DNA from: Polyangium sp. 15x6
Lineage (GTDB): Bacteria; Myxococcota_A; Polyangia; Polyangiales; Polyangiaceae
Assembly: GCF_029960785.1 (NCBI RefSeq)
Contig: NZ_JASBQE010000002.1
Coordinates: 186,001 to 250,000, forward strand
Direction of reading: 5' to 3'
Length of the DNA: 64,000 nt
The notes under the pieces are model-generated. The model saw nothing but the letters and a program-made list of their open reading frames with translations, did not search any database and was not told the origin of the DNA. Position numbers and translations under genes: made by a program. Below are positions 24,560 through 33,891 of this stretch, piece after piece (the first letter of the stretch is position 1; the number at the start of each line of letters is the position of its first letter).

Positions 24560-25411
24560 ATGAAGATCGCCGTCCTCGGGCCTGGTGGAATCGGCAGCAC
24601 GTTCGCATTCGAGCTCGCGCGGGCGGGGCACGAGGTGACCGTGGTCGCGCGTGGCAAGCGCCTCGAACAGCTGCAACGGGACCAGGCCATCGTGACCGTG
24701 TCGGGGGAGCGCGCCGCGGTTCGCGTCAGCGCGGCGCTCGACACGACGACGGAATGGGATCTGGTGCTCGTGACGGTCCTCGTCTCGCAGGTGGACGCGG
24801 TGCTGCCCGCGCTCGCGGCAAGCGCGGCGAAAACCGTGATGTTCATGTTCAATACCTTCGAGCCGCTCGGCCGTCTCCGCGATGCCGTCGGCTCGTCACG
24901 TTTCGCATTTGGCTTCCCGGCGATCCTGGCGACCCTCGACGAGGGCAAGCTCAGTTCCGAGATCGTCACGCGAGGCCTCCTGACCACGGTGACGGATGCG
25001 GCCTGGGCCAAGGTATTCACGGACGCCGGCATTCCCGCCGTCGTCCACGCGGACATGGAGAGCTGGCTGCGGACCCACGCGGCCCTGGTCGTGCCCGTGA
25101 TGATCGCCAGCGTCACGGCGCACGCGCGCGGCGCAGGCGTGTCGTGGAGCGAAGCGACGCGCCTGGCGCGCGCCATGGACGAGGGGTTTCACCTGGTACG
25201 CCTGCTCGGGAACACGCTCACGCCAGCCCCCGTGGCCATGGTGAGCCGCTTGCCGATCCCCGTGCTCGCCTCGTTGTTATGGACGATCAGCAGGCTCGAC
25301 CCGGTCCGCAAAACGGGCGCCGCAGGCTACGGCGAGCCACGCACGCTGATCGACGCGATGGCCGCCGCAGCCCCCGGTGAGATACCCGCGCTGCTCGCGA
25401 TCCGGCCCTGA
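24560..25411 (+). CDS. Ketopantoate reductase-like (ApbA/PanE family) protein
   Basis: This 283-residue protein opens with the Rossmann dinucleotide motif MKIAVLGPGGIGSTFAFELA, followed by VTVVARGKRLEQL, as in NADPH-dependent 2-dehydropantoate reductases. The C-terminal helical domain is shorter and less conserved than in PanE, and the usual catalytic Lys and Glu positions cannot be assigned by eye. It may therefore be a paralogue acting on another 2-keto acid, not the pantothenate enzyme. It stands alone, 66 bp before a DoxX-like gene on the same strand. Confidence 0.85.
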   Translation: MKIAVLGPGGIGSTFAFELARAGHEVTVVARGKRLEQLQRDQAIVTVSGERAAVRVSAALDTTTEWDLVLVTVLVSQVDAVLPALAASAAKTVMFMFNTFEPLGRLRDAVGSSRFAFGFPAILATLDEGKLSSEIVTRGLLTTVTDAAWAKVFTDAGIPAVVHADMESWLRTHAALVVPVMIASVTAHARGAGVSWSEATRLARAMDEGFHLVRLLGNTLTPAPVAMVSRLPIPVLASLLWTISRLDPVRKTGAAGYGEPRTLIDAMAAAAPGEIPALLAIRP

Positions 25412-25476
25412 GCACGCCGGCCGACATCCGTGCTTCCCGCTTGACGCGGCCGCGACTCCGATCCTTCCATCCCGCG

Positions 25477-25884
25477 ATGGAACGACCTGCAGGTTCACGC
25501 AAACTCGCGATCGCTGGATGGGTGCTCTCGGGGCTCGTCGCGCTCTTCATGGGCGGCGTCAGCGCGGCTGGCAAATTCATCCAGCCACCGCCGCCGGCCG
25601 TCCTCGAAGGGGCGCAGCATCTCGGGCTCCCCATCGAAAAGTACCCGGCCATCGGCATCGTCGAGGTCGCCTGCGTGATCCTGTTCCTGATCCCGCGCAC
25701 GGCGTTCGTCGGGGCCATCCTCGTCGCGGCCTACCTCGGCGGGGCCACCGCGATCCACGTCCGCGTCAGCGATCCGTGGGTCCTCCCGCCCCTCTTCGGC
25801 GTGCTCGCGTGGGTGGGCTACGGCCTGCGTCGGCCCGACGTCATTCGCACCGCATTCGCGGCGCCTGCGAAAACATCCAATTGA
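25477..25884 (+). CDS. DoxX-like small membrane protein
   Basis: This 135-residue protein has four predicted membrane helices at about residues 10-30, 52-70, 75-95 and 100-118. It shows the DoxX-family features GKFIQPPPP after helix one and GIVEVACVILFLIPRTAFVGAILVAAYLGGA in helices two and three, here noted in pieces: GIVEVACVILFLIP and AILVAAYLGGATAIHV. The start is the ATG at 25477; an in-frame TTG at 25441 lacks support. DoxX-like proteins are inner-membrane proteins of mostly unclear function, sometimes linked to redox balance. Confidence 0.8.
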   Translation: MERPAGSRKLAIAGWVLSGLVALFMGGVSAAGKFIQPPPPAVLEGAQHLGLPIEKYPAIGIVEVACVILFLIPRTAFVGAILVAAYLGGATAIHVRVSDPWVLPPLFGVLAWVGYGLRRPDVIRTAFAAPAKTSN

Positions 25885-25892
25885 AGGAGCGT

Positions 25893-25923
25893 GCGAGGCG
25901 GCACGGGGAATGCGCCGCCTCGC
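25893..25923. terminator. Bidirectional hairpin between convergent genes
   Basis: GCGAGGCGGC (25893-25902) and GCCGCCTCGC (25914-25923) form a perfect 10-bp stem with an 11-base loop. It lies in the 54 bp between the convergent ends of the DoxX-like gene and the beta-propeller lipoprotein. No T-run follows on either strand, so termination efficiency is uncertain. Confidence 0.45.
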
Positions 25924-25938
25924 GCCGTGGGGGGAGCG

Positions 25939-28900
25939 CTACTGGCTTCCGGGCAGATTCACGTCGTCTTCGTCCGCCTGCAAGAGGCCACGACGTCCGC
26001 CGGCGAAGAGGACGTCGTCGCCGTCGACGAGCAGGTTGGGCTGCGGCTCCGGCCAGTATTCGGAGAACGTGCCTTGCGGGATGTAGAAGAAGCTCAGCGC
26101 CTTCAGGTGATTGGGCTTGGCGGCCACGGTGAGCACGCCGCCGGGGACGTTGAAGAAGAGATTGTCCCCTTGGGCTCCGTCGAGCTCCATCCATGATTGA
26201 ATGAGGGATTGCGCGCGCACGTTGTACCCGCGCACGCCGGAGCCCGGAGCCGGCTTCAAGAGCGCGACCTTGATCCTCGCGTCCCACGGCTGCCCCAGGG
26301 GCATCGGCCAATAAGGCTTCCAGACGAGGCCGTGCGTCACGGTGGGCCGGCCGTCCTCGTCCGCGACGACGGAATGCACCGCGCGGCCGGGGAATCGCTG
26401 ATAATTCTTCAGCTCGGCGAGGCCGTCGTCGAGCTCCACCCGGGCCACGGCCGACTCCAGGAACGCGTCGCCCCAGACCGGATCGCGCGTGATGAGTTCG
26501 TCATCGTCGACCCCGACGACCTGCCCGGGCACGTTGATCTTCGATACGACCGGCTGCCCCGGCTGCCCGAGGTCGATCTTCTCGACGAAATATCTCGCGT
26601 GCGGCCGGGGATCGCCCGGCTTCGTGGCCGGCGTCTTCGTCGTGATGTAGAGGTTCTCGCCGTCCGAGAACCTGCCGACGTATTCTTCGTCGGCTCCGAA
26701 CGTGATGGTCGGACGCACCGCGGGATGCGCCGGATCCGAGAGATCGAGCACACCGACGCGGGCATTCCGCAACTCGCGATACGCGGTCCCCTGCTCGCAG
26801 TAGCCGTTGATGTACGGCTGCGCCGTCTCGAAATCGGCGAGCACGCAGGTGGGGTCGGCGCCGACGTGGTCGGTGCATTGCGCGAAGCCACCGTCGCAGG
26901 CGAATTGACCCGTGCCGAGGGGCGCCTGGCAATGCATGCGGCCCGTCAAGTAAGTGCAGCCCTCCTCGCCGTAACAATCCGTGTACTGGTCGATCGGGTA
27001 ATACCAGCAACTATCGACGTCGCCGACGGTCGTGTACGTCGCGTCAGGGGGGATGGCCACGAAGCTGAGCGACGCGTGCGTCGCGTAAATGCCCGGCTCC
27101 CAGTTCCCGGGGAAAGGCAGCCCGGTGGCCACGAAATCGCCCAGCGACTTCGGGTGCAGCGGATTGGAAAGGTCGATGGTGGTGATCGTGTACTCTTGCC
27201 AGTTCGAGATCCGCACCGCGGTCAAGAGATGGCCGACCTTGTAATAATACGCGTTCGGCGGCACCTCGATACTCGCGAGCGTCTTCGCGTATTGCGCGTC
27301 TCCCGATCGGGAGATGACCTCGACACGCGCCTTCACGGTGGGCTTCGACCAGTAGGTCGTGTCCTCCGGGTTCTGCACGCGCACCCGGTAATTGCCATAG
27401 CGGTAGATGCCGACGTAATTCGGCGCGAGGAAGAGATGCCCACGCGTCGTGGGGTTGTCGACGTCGCTGCGGTCGTACAGGCCGAACTCGGTCGCGGTCA
27501 GGCCCGCGGCGCCGGTGCCCGAGGTCGGGAACCCGCGGAGCATGCGGCTGTTCAGCGGGAGGAGCCCGCGTCGCGTGACCGTGCTGCCCGAGAACGTGAA
27601 GAGCTGCACGCCGGCGGTATAGGGGACGTTGCCCCAGTCGCCGCTGTTATACGCCACGAGCGCGAGCCCCGTCTCGGTCTCGCCGCTCGGCGCCTGCACG
27701 TTCACCGCGTTCTCGAGCACGGCGAACGCGCGCGTATTGGCTGCGAGCTCCGCTTCCCCCTGCCAGTTGGTGGTGGCCGGCTCCACGGCGGCGCGCGCGA
27801 GCAGCGGATTGGAGCTATTCGTGTCGTAGAGGCTGACCGCGACATGGTAATACCAATTGCCGGTCCGACCGGCGCTGACCAGGCGGCTGCCCCCGAAGAC
27901 CGAGCGGAAATGGTCCTCCAGGCCTGGCTGGGACGACGCCCCGAGCGCCGCCACGTGCCCCGCCGCGTCGACGGAGAACGCGTGAAGGGTGCCATTCTCC
28001 CCGAGCGTGGTCGAGATGTACGCCTTGTCGTCGGTGAAGAACGCGCCGTGAATGGCCTGGCCGGGCGCGAAGTCCGTCTGCTCGATCAGCGTGGGGTTTC
28101 CCGGCCCCGAAGCGTTCCACGTCTGCAGGTGCACGCCCTGCGTCTCGCTGTCGAATTGCGGCCCTGAAAACACGCGGAGCATCGAGCCGCGCAGATCCAC
28201 CTGGGCCTCGTTGAGAAGCATATCCGGCGTGACGACCTTGCCGCGCAAACTCAGCGTGCCGCCCGACCCGATGTCGATGATGCTGACGTGATTCGTCGGA
28301 TCGTGGAAGACCCTCGCGTTGTGCACCGCGACGAGCGCGCCGCTCTGGAGCGCGAGGCCCCGCAGGTAACCGGGGAAGCCGACGGTGCTCGTGAGGGAGA
28401 GCCCGTTGCTCGTCAGAGCGAATCGCTTGATGTAGGTCTGGTGTCGCCCCTCGGAGTACCCGGTCCCCGGAACGGGGAACCAGCCGTACTCGGTGGTGCC
28501 CACGTAGAGCACGCCCCCATTCGCGCCGCTCTCGAAGCGGCTGGCCCTGACGTTGCCCGAGAGCGTGGTCCGCGAGAGGACCTCGGGGTGCTCCCGATCG
28601 CTGATGTCGACCTCCAGAATGGCCGCGTTCGTGCTGCCCTGCATGGCGATTCGCGCCGGATCGGGTCGATAATCGTGCCCGCCGTCCAGGAGCACGAGCG
28701 CGCGATCGCCGCTCACGTGCATCTCGACCACGCTCCCCGCAATCGGCAGGCGACCCACGATGCGCGGGTCGTCCGGGTCGTGCACGTCGATGACTTGCAG
28801 GCCGCGCCAGCGGTTCAGGGCGAGCACGTACCCGTCGCCGAGCACCTCGTAGATGTCGCCCTGCGCGTTCGTCGTGCTCGGCGCATCGAGCGCACCCGCG

Positions 28901-29157
28901 CCCTTTGCCGCGAAGTCCTGCTCCTCTTCCTCTTCTTCCTCCTCTTCTTCCTCTTCGCCCCACGGCCAGACGTATGGAAGCGGCTCGCCGGAAAGGAAGG
29001 ACGTCGGCCCCTGGATCGCCTCCGTGGCCTCGGCCGTCTCCGTTTCTTCCGAAGGTTTCTGCGTGCTGGTCGTGCATCCCTGCCCGACCAGAAGAAGCAG
29101 CGCGGCCGAATACCGCGCAACGCGCGCGACTCGGCCGTCTTGCGTGAAGGTCCTCAT
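25939..29157 (-). CDS. Large beta-propeller lipoprotein with polyglutamate tract
   Basis: This 1072-residue protein starts at the ATG preceded by GGAGA. The N-terminus has a basic region, a hydrophobic core and the lipobox VGQGC. A run of twelve Glu follows WPWG near residue 70. Most of the protein resembles C-terminal beta-propeller-domain proteins (repeats of the type LQVIDVHDPDDPRIVGRLP, VLYVGTTEYGW, VGVLDLSDPAHP). A Cys-rich insert near residue 725 (DSCWYYPIDQYTDCYGEEGC) may be disulfide-bonded. It should sit on the outer envelope. The ligand or partner is unknown. It is divergently transcribed from the MYXO-CTERM gene. Confidence 0.85.
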   Translation of the reverse strand: MRTFTQDGRVARVARYSAALLLLVGQGCTTSTQKPSEETETAEATEAIQGPTSFLSGEPLPYVWPWGEEEEEEEEEEEEQDFAAKGAGALDAPSTTNAQGDIYEVLGDGYVLALNRWRGLQVIDVHDPDDPRIVGRLPIAGSVVEMHVSGDRALVLLDGGHDYRPDPARIAMQGSTNAAILEVDISDREHPEVLSRTTLSGNVRASRFESGANGGVLYVGTTEYGWFPVPGTGYSEGRHQTYIKRFALTSNGLSLTSTVGFPGYLRGLALQSGALVAVHNARVFHDPTNHVSIIDIGSGGTLSLRGKVVTPDMLLNEAQVDLRGSMLRVFSGPQFDSETQGVHLQTWNASGPGNPTLIEQTDFAPGQAIHGAFFTDDKAYISTTLGENGTLHAFSVDAAGHVAALGASSQPGLEDHFRSVFGGSRLVSAGRTGNWYYHVAVSLYDTNSSNPLLARAAVEPATTNWQGEAELAANTRAFAVLENAVNVQAPSGETETGLALVAYNSGDWGNVPYTAGVQLFTFSGSTVTRRGLLPLNSRMLRGFPTSGTGAAGLTATEFGLYDRSDVDNPTTRGHLFLAPNYVGIYRYGNYRVRVQNPEDTTYWSKPTVKARVEVISRSGDAQYAKTLASIEVPPNAYYYKVGHLLTAVRISNWQEYTITTIDLSNPLHPKSLGDFVATGLPFPGNWEPGIYATHASLSFVAIPPDATYTTVGDVDSCWYYPIDQYTDCYGEEGCTYLTGRMHCQAPLGTGQFACDGGFAQCTDHVGADPTCVLADFETAQPYINGYCEQGTAYRELRNARVGVLDLSDPAHPAVRPTITFGADEEYVGRFSDGENLYITTKTPATKPGDPRPHARYFVEKIDLGQPGQPVVSKINVPGQVVGVDDDELITRDPVWGDAFLESAVARVELDDGLAELKNYQRFPGRAVHSVVADEDGRPTVTHGLVWKPYWPMPLGQPWDARIKVALLKPAPGSGVRGYNVRAQSLIQSWMELDGAQGDNLFFNVPGGVLTVAAKPNHLKALSFFYIPQGTFSEYWPEPQPNLLVDGDDVLFAGGRRGLLQADEDDVNLPGSQ

Positions 29158-29352
29158 GTTCGTGGTCTCCTGTCTCCGCCCATCCCATGGAATGAAGGGG
29201 CGATGGACCCACCATGACATCGACATCACGGAGAGCTGTCAACACGCACCACTCGGAGAGCAAGTCTCCGCCACCTCCGCCGGCGAGGTCGGCAATCGGA
29301 GCCGTTCCGACCATCCGGTGTCCCTGAAAAAGCATTACCTCGAACGGACCCG

Positions 29353-29382
29353 TTGACCCATTTCCGCCCTTCGTACTAGGAT
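29353..29382 (+). promoter_or_regulatory. Candidate promoter for the MYXO-CTERM surface gene
   Basis: TTGACC (29353-29358) and TAGGAT (29377-29382), 18 bp apart, lie 140 bp before the ATG at 29523 in the 365-bp divergent gap (29158-29522). The rest of that gap holds no gene I can support. The hexamers fit a sigma-70-type promoter loosely. Confidence 0.35.
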
Positions 29383-29522
29383 TTCGTTCCGCGTGCCAAC
29401 CACACCCGCGGGATCCATTGCGGTTCAAACGAAAAGCCGCGTCGATCCCGGCGAGAATCCGCCCGATTCCACAGCAGCGCTGCCGCTCGCACGCGCGCCC
29501 GAGCGCAGCCCCAAGGAACACG

Positions 29523-31091
29523 ATGCGACGCAACAGGATCTTTTCCTTGTCGTTCGCCCTCGTCCTCGCCACCTCCACCGCCGCCGCTGCGGTGAAGGAA
29601 CCGGACGGGAGCACGGTGCCCAAGGCCTCCGCCGACCCGATACAGCTCAGCACCTTCTTCGCGAACCAGGGCGAGCCGATCGACTGGCAAGTGGATGCCG
29701 CCGCCACGCCCAACACCTTCTCGCCGCTGTGTGGCTTCACGGCCACCTTCATGCTGCACGGGGCCGATTGCCCCCTGGATTTCGCCTGGTACAACGAGAC
29801 CGGTCTGCCGCCCACCGCGGCCGACCTCCACGTCATCATTCCGGGCGGCGCCCCCGTGGGGACGTCGTTCAGCGGCACGGACATCAAGAACGATCCGGGC
29901 TACAAGGGCGGCCTCGTCGGGTTCGCCCTGGTGGGCAATCCGAACCAGTTCTGCACCCAGACCCATTATTCCAATCCAGCCTGGAACCAGGTCTGCACCG
30001 GCTGCAATCCGGCGGCGCCCTGGATCACGGCGCTGATCTACCCCTCGAAGAAGGCGGCCAACGCCTTCTACATCGGCTTCGAGGACGGCTCGACCAGCGC
30101 GTTCTCCTTCAACAACGACGGCGATTTCAATGACGCCGTCTACTTCGTCACCGGCGTCACCTGCGCGGGCGGTGGGCAACCCTGCGACACCGGCAAGCCC
30201 GGTATCTGCGCCTCGGGCATCACCCAGTGCACGGCGGCGGGCACGACTTGCCAGGAGCTCTCGCCGGCCGTGCCGGAGAAGTGCAACGGGTTCGATGACG
30301 ATTGCAACGGCACGGCGGACGAGGGCGACCTCTGCCAGGATGGCTACGTCTGCGACAAGGGCACCTGCGTGGAGGCATGCTCCGGCGGCGAGTTCGATTG
30401 TACGACCGGCCTCGTGTGCAACAGCGGCGGGTTTTGCGTCGAGCCGGCCTGCAAGGAGGTGACCTGTCCGGCAGGCAAGGTATGCGTCGGCGGCATCTGC
30501 AAGGGGCCCTGCGACGGCGTCGTTTGCCCGTACGCCCAGGTCTGCCGCGTGGGCACGTGCGTCGATCCGTGCGCGGGGGTGACCTGTGGCGACAATCAGG
30601 TCTGCGACGCCGGTGTTTGCGTGGCCAAATGCGAGTGCCTGCCCTGCGTCGCGGGGAAGGCGTGCGACATCGATAGCGGCCTCTGCCTCGATCCGACGTG
30701 CCTCGGCGTGATCTGCGCCGAGGGCGCGCATTGCGAGGCCGGCGCCTGCGTCGATAGCTGCATGGGCACGAACTGCCCCGCTGGCCAGGCGTGCCAGCTT
30801 GGTCAATGCAAGGAGGTGCAGGGAGGCGTCGGGGGTGCGGGGGGCTCGACCGGCGCGAGCTTCGAGGTCGGCGGCGGCCCAGGCCACGGCGGCAGCGGGG
30901 GCACCAGCGCGACGGGAGGCGGCACGGGCGCCACGGGCCAGGGCGGCAGCGGCGACAGCGGCAGCAAGAGCAACTGCGGCTGCCGCATGGTGGGGGACGT
31001 CGGCGGCCGTGAGATCGCATTCGCGGGTATCGCCCTGGTCCTCGCGGCGGCGAGGCGGCGGACGGCGAGGAAAGGAGACCGGTCATGCTGA
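29523..31091 (+). CDS. Cys-rich surface protein with MYXO-CTERM-like sorting tail
   Basis: This 522-residue protein starts at an ATG with AAGGA six bases upstream and has a signal peptide (MRRNRIFSLSFALVLATSTA). Residues about 30-215 form a DUF4114-like or beta-sandwich domain (IGFEDGSTSAFSFNNDGDFND). A MopE-like segment with EKCNGFDDDCNGTADEG and about ten short Cys-rich repeats (CPAGKVCVGGICKGPC, CGDNQVCDAGVC) come next, followed by a Gly/Ser/Thr linker. The tail, NCGCRMVGDVGGREIAFAG, a hydrophobic helix and ARRRTARK, fits a MYXO-CTERM signal for surface anchoring. It overlaps the EGF gene by seven bases. Confidence 0.88.
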   Translation: MRRNRIFSLSFALVLATSTAAAAVKEPDGSTVPKASADPIQLSTFFANQGEPIDWQVDAAATPNTFSPLCGFTATFMLHGADCPLDFAWYNETGLPPTAADLHVIIPGGAPVGTSFSGTDIKNDPGYKGGLVGFALVGNPNQFCTQTHYSNPAWNQVCTGCNPAAPWITALIYPSKKAANAFYIGFEDGSTSAFSFNNDGDFNDAVYFVTGVTCAGGGQPCDTGKPGICASGITQCTAAGTTCQELSPAVPEKCNGFDDDCNGTADEGDLCQDGYVCDKGTCVEACSGGEFDCTTGLVCNSGGFCVEPACKEVTCPAGKVCVGGICKGPCDGVVCPYAQVCRVGTCVDPCAGVTCGDNQVCDAGVCVAKCECLPCVAGKACDIDSGLCLDPTCLGVICAEGAHCEAGACVDSCMGTNCPAGQACQLGQCKEVQGGVGGAGGSTGASFEVGGGPGHGGSGGTSATGGGTGATGQGGSGDSGSKSNCGCRMVGDVGGREIAFAGIALVLAAARRRTARKGDRSC

Positions 31092-32677
31092 CGCAATGGA
31101 AGATGGCCTCGGGTTTGGTGATGGCGGCGGCGCTCGGCGGCTGCGCGGCAGGCGTGGCGCGTGATGGCGGAGAGGGCGGCGCAGGTGATGAGCTGCCGAG
31201 CTGCCTCACGGTCACATGCGACGAGCACGCGACCTGCGCCGACGCGGATGCCGGGCCGGTCTGCACCTGCAACGAGGGATTCACGGGCGACGGCGAGACG
31301 TGCACCGACATCGACGAGTGCACGAACGGCAGCGCCACGTGCGATTCCCATGCGGCGTGCGAGAACACGCCTGGCGCGTACACGTGCACGTGCAAAACCG
31401 GCTATTTCGGTGACGGCAAGACGTGCATCGAGCTCGATGAGTGCCAGCAGGCCGCGTCATGTGATCCCAACGCCAACTGCCAGAACACGAACGGGTCGTA
31501 TACCTGCACCTGCAAGCCCGGGTTTTCAGGCGACGGCAAGACGTGCACCGACATCGACGAGTGCCAGCTCGGAATGACGGCGTGCGACCCGCACGCCACG
31601 TGCACGAACATCCCAGGCGGGTATGCATGCAAGTGCGACCCGGGCTATGTCGGCAATGGCAAGACGTGCACGCACGCCGACGAGTGCGTGGATGGCGGGG
31701 GGTGCGACCCGAACGCCACGTGCGAGAACACGCCTGACGCGCATACGTGCACGTGCAACGAGGGCTACACGGGGGATGGCGTCACCTGCGACGACATCGA
31801 CGAGTGCCAGCTCGGCATGACGGACTGCGACGTGAACGCGGACTGCCAGAACACGCCCGGCGCGTACAGCTGCGCGTGCAAGAGCGGCTATGTCGGCAAT
31901 GGCCTCACGTGCACGCCCGTCGGCATGGGCGCCCCGGGAGAGGTGGCGATCGAGGCCGGCGCCGGGCTGACCGCGTCGACCGCGGTCACCTTGTATCTCC
32001 TGCCGCCTGGCAATCATCTCGACAACCCCGGCGCCGAGGCCGGGGACCTCTCGGAATGGCAGATCCTGGCGGACGGAGGCAGCGGCTGGGCGAGCACCAC
32101 GAGCGCGTACCTGTTCGGTCAGAGCGCATTCATCACGTCGTACTCGCTTTGCAAGCGCAGCCAGGTCCTGGATCTGACGATGCTCGGCTTCTCGCAGGCG
32201 GATCTCGACGCGGCGCCTCCCATCACCGTCGGGGAATGGTTCCAGGGCTTTGGGCCGAACTACGGTGACTCCTACTATTTCAAGGTGGAGCTCCGGGCGG
32301 CCGATGACACGGTCCTCGCCTCCTTCAATCCGGGCGGGACGATGTCCACCGCGAGTAACGCCTGGCAGAGCGTGGCGCAGACGTTCACCGGCTACGGGCC
32401 GGGGCTCCGCTACGTGTACGTGGAAGACGGAGGGCACGACACGGAGTTCTGGCTCGGCCAGTACGGCGCGGTGATGGACGGCGCCAGCGTGGTGGTGGGC
32501 GACGTGCAGGTGCGCTTCTCGAATGACAACATGAACTGGAGCGCGTGGCAGGCATTCACCCCCACCGCGACCTGGATGCTCGAACCCGGCAGCGGCACGA
32601 AGACCGTTTACGTCGAATTCGCGGACGCGAAAGGCACGGTCTGGCCCCCGGTGAGCGACACGATCATGCTGCAGTAG
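31085..32677 (+). CDS. EGF-repeat lipoprotein
   Basis: This 530-residue protein has a lipobox (AAALGGC) near residue 20. Six EGF-like modules of about 40 residues follow between residues 38 and 280. Five of them begin with DIDEC, ELDEC or HADEC, the calcium-binding EGF pattern, and all have six cysteines (for example CDPNANCQNTNGSYTCTC). The C-terminal 250 residues form beta-rich domains without cysteines, resembling carbohydrate-binding folds (HLDNPGAEAGDLSEWQI). The ATG has AGGAGA six bases upstream and lies inside the end of the MYXO-CTERM gene, so both are likely co-translated for the cell surface. Confidence 0.88.
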   Translation: MLTQWKMASGLVMAAALGGCAAGVARDGGEGGAGDELPSCLTVTCDEHATCADADAGPVCTCNEGFTGDGETCTDIDECTNGSATCDSHAACENTPGAYTCTCKTGYFGDGKTCIELDECQQAASCDPNANCQNTNGSYTCTCKPGFSGDGKTCTDIDECQLGMTACDPHATCTNIPGGYACKCDPGYVGNGKTCTHADECVDGGGCDPNATCENTPDAHTCTCNEGYTGDGVTCDDIDECQLGMTDCDVNADCQNTPGAYSCACKSGYVGNGLTCTPVGMGAPGEVAIEAGAGLTASTAVTLYLLPPGNHLDNPGAEAGDLSEWQILADGGSGWASTTSAYLFGQSAFITSYSLCKRSQVLDLTMLGFSQADLDAAPPITVGEWFQGFGPNYGDSYYFKVELRAADDTVLASFNPGGTMSTASNAWQSVAQTFTGYGPGLRYVYVEDGGHDTEFWLGQYGAVMDGASVVVGDVQVRFSNDNMNWSAWQAFTPTATWMLEPGSGTKTVYVEFADAKGTVWPPVSDTIMLQ

Positions 32678-32686
32678 GGCTCGTCT

Positions 32687-32995
32687 CGCTTCGCTGGGGC
32701 TTTGCCCCAGACCCCACCAGGGGCTGTCCGCCCCTGGACCCGGACCAGCGCAAGCGCTGGACTCGGGGTCGATGAACTACGCTCCGCGCAGTTCATCGAA
32801 CGAGCCGAATCAAGACCGGCGATCGATAGTAGCGCTGCTGGTTCAGTGTGAAACGCTCCTCCACGGTCTTGCCACCGGCCTGCTGGAAAAACTGCGCGAA
32901 GCGCAGTTTTTCCACCTGAGGTCCAGGGCTTGCCCTGGTTCGGGTCGAGGGGCGAACAGCCCCCGCGGGGCCCGGGGCAGCGCCCCGGCGAAGCG
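32687..32995. repeat. Long palindromic intergenic element, copy A
   Basis: About 309 bp with imperfect terminal inverted repeats of roughly 115 bp; the ends CGCTTCGCTGGGGC and GCCCCGGCGAAGCG pair. Within each arm smaller hairpins occur (GGGGCTTTGCCCC, CAGGGGCTG...CGCCCCTG, CCAGCGCAAGCGCTGG, GATGAACT...AGTTCATC). The centre of about 75 bp is less symmetrical. It shares its layout with copies at 36391 and 63325. It fills most of the 493-bp gap between the EGF gene and the next lipoprotein; no gene is seen there. Confidence 0.85.
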
Positions 32996-33170
32996 GTCCC
33001 AGATGACAGTGTGGAGACGCGGGAATTCGAGCCTGGTCGTCCTCGCTCGACGAGATCGAGATGATCACATGGGGGACGTCGTGCGGCGCAACCCGCTCGA
33101 CAGCGCCGCGGCTGTAGACGAAGATCTCCACGTGGAACGTGATATCCCGCCGCCCCGCCGGAAACCAGCC

Positions 33171-33587
33171 ATGAAAACGTCGCGGCTGTCCCTCCTCGTC
33201 GTCCTGGGACTCGCGAGTTGCGCGGCCCCGCCCGTGGATCCGCCCGTCGACGCGCCCTCGAACCTGGCCTCTTCATGCCCGACGAACGAGATCACGTTCA
33301 CGCAGGAGACGGGATGCATGAACGACGGCTCGGTCGAATTTTGCTTGCCGGCGGGCCATGAGGCGCTCGTCGCGCGGGTCCGGGAGATCGCGCCGACGAT
33401 CGAGGCGGGTTCGTCGCGCGGCCGCGCGGGGTGCAATGTGCCGGCCGAGACGCTGTATTTCTTCCCGACGGGCGAGGCCGAGTGCGCGGCGCGCCATGGG
33501 GCGCTCGTGGATGCAGCGTGGGACAAGATCTGCCGGATCGCGGCGCTGCCGGAGGTCCGGAAGATCGTGCCGACGTGGTACGAGTGA
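33171..33587 (+). CDS. Small lipoprotein of unknown function
   Basis: This 138-residue protein begins MKTSRLSLLVVLGLASC, a clean lipoprotein signal with lipobox GLASC. The mature part has five further cysteines and the segments NEITFTQETGC, EFCLPAGHEALVARVREI and ETLYFFPTGEAECAARHGALV. A much longer in-frame extension upstream runs through the palindromic repeat and is not believed. The ribosome site is weak (CGGAAA). The family is not recognised; it should be tethered in the envelope. Confidence 0.7.
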   Translation: MKTSRLSLLVVLGLASCAAPPVDPPVDAPSNLASSCPTNEITFTQETGCMNDGSVEFCLPAGHEALVARVREIAPTIEAGSSRGRAGCNVPAETLYFFPTGEAECAARHGALVDAAWDKICRIAALPEVRKIVPTWYE

Positions 33588-33891
33588 GGCGGCGGCGCGG
33601 ACGTGCCACCCGAGGCCCACCTGGTTGCGGTTCTCCGGTTGGTTCCCCGGTTTCCACTCAGGCGCGCTCACGCTCGCTCGACAGCCGCTTCACGTCATTG
33701 AGGTCGGCCAGCAGGGCCCAGGCGTGGAATCGTGGCAGCGAGCACCGCGGAACGTTCGGCAACCACGGCGAAGGTCTGCGCTCATTTCGACGAACGTACG
33801 CGCGATCGGGGCGGACGAGCCTAGCCGATAGTTCGGTCCCTCCACGCGGCGTTCTGATAGGCTCCCCGGACGCTTGCTTCGGAGGGAGATC
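33588..33891. other. Intergenic stretch without recognised features
   Basis: These 304 bp lie between two plus-strand lipoprotein genes. Open frames here have no coding-like composition, and no strong hairpin, repeat or promoter is visible apart from the ribosome site of the following gene. Confidence 0.5.

Noticed and set aside
24560-25411. Calling the gene panE
   Set aside because: Only the Rossmann motif is clear; catalytic residues could not be confirmed and paralogues are common.
26197-28167. Plus-strand frame of 656 codons inside the beta-propeller lipoprotein
   Set aside because: Antisense shadow; Arg/Val-rich with no domain, while the minus frame has a lipobox and propeller repeats.
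32772-33170. 133-codon extension of the small lipoprotein gene
   Set aside because: It is read through palindromic element A and would destroy the lipoprotein signal.
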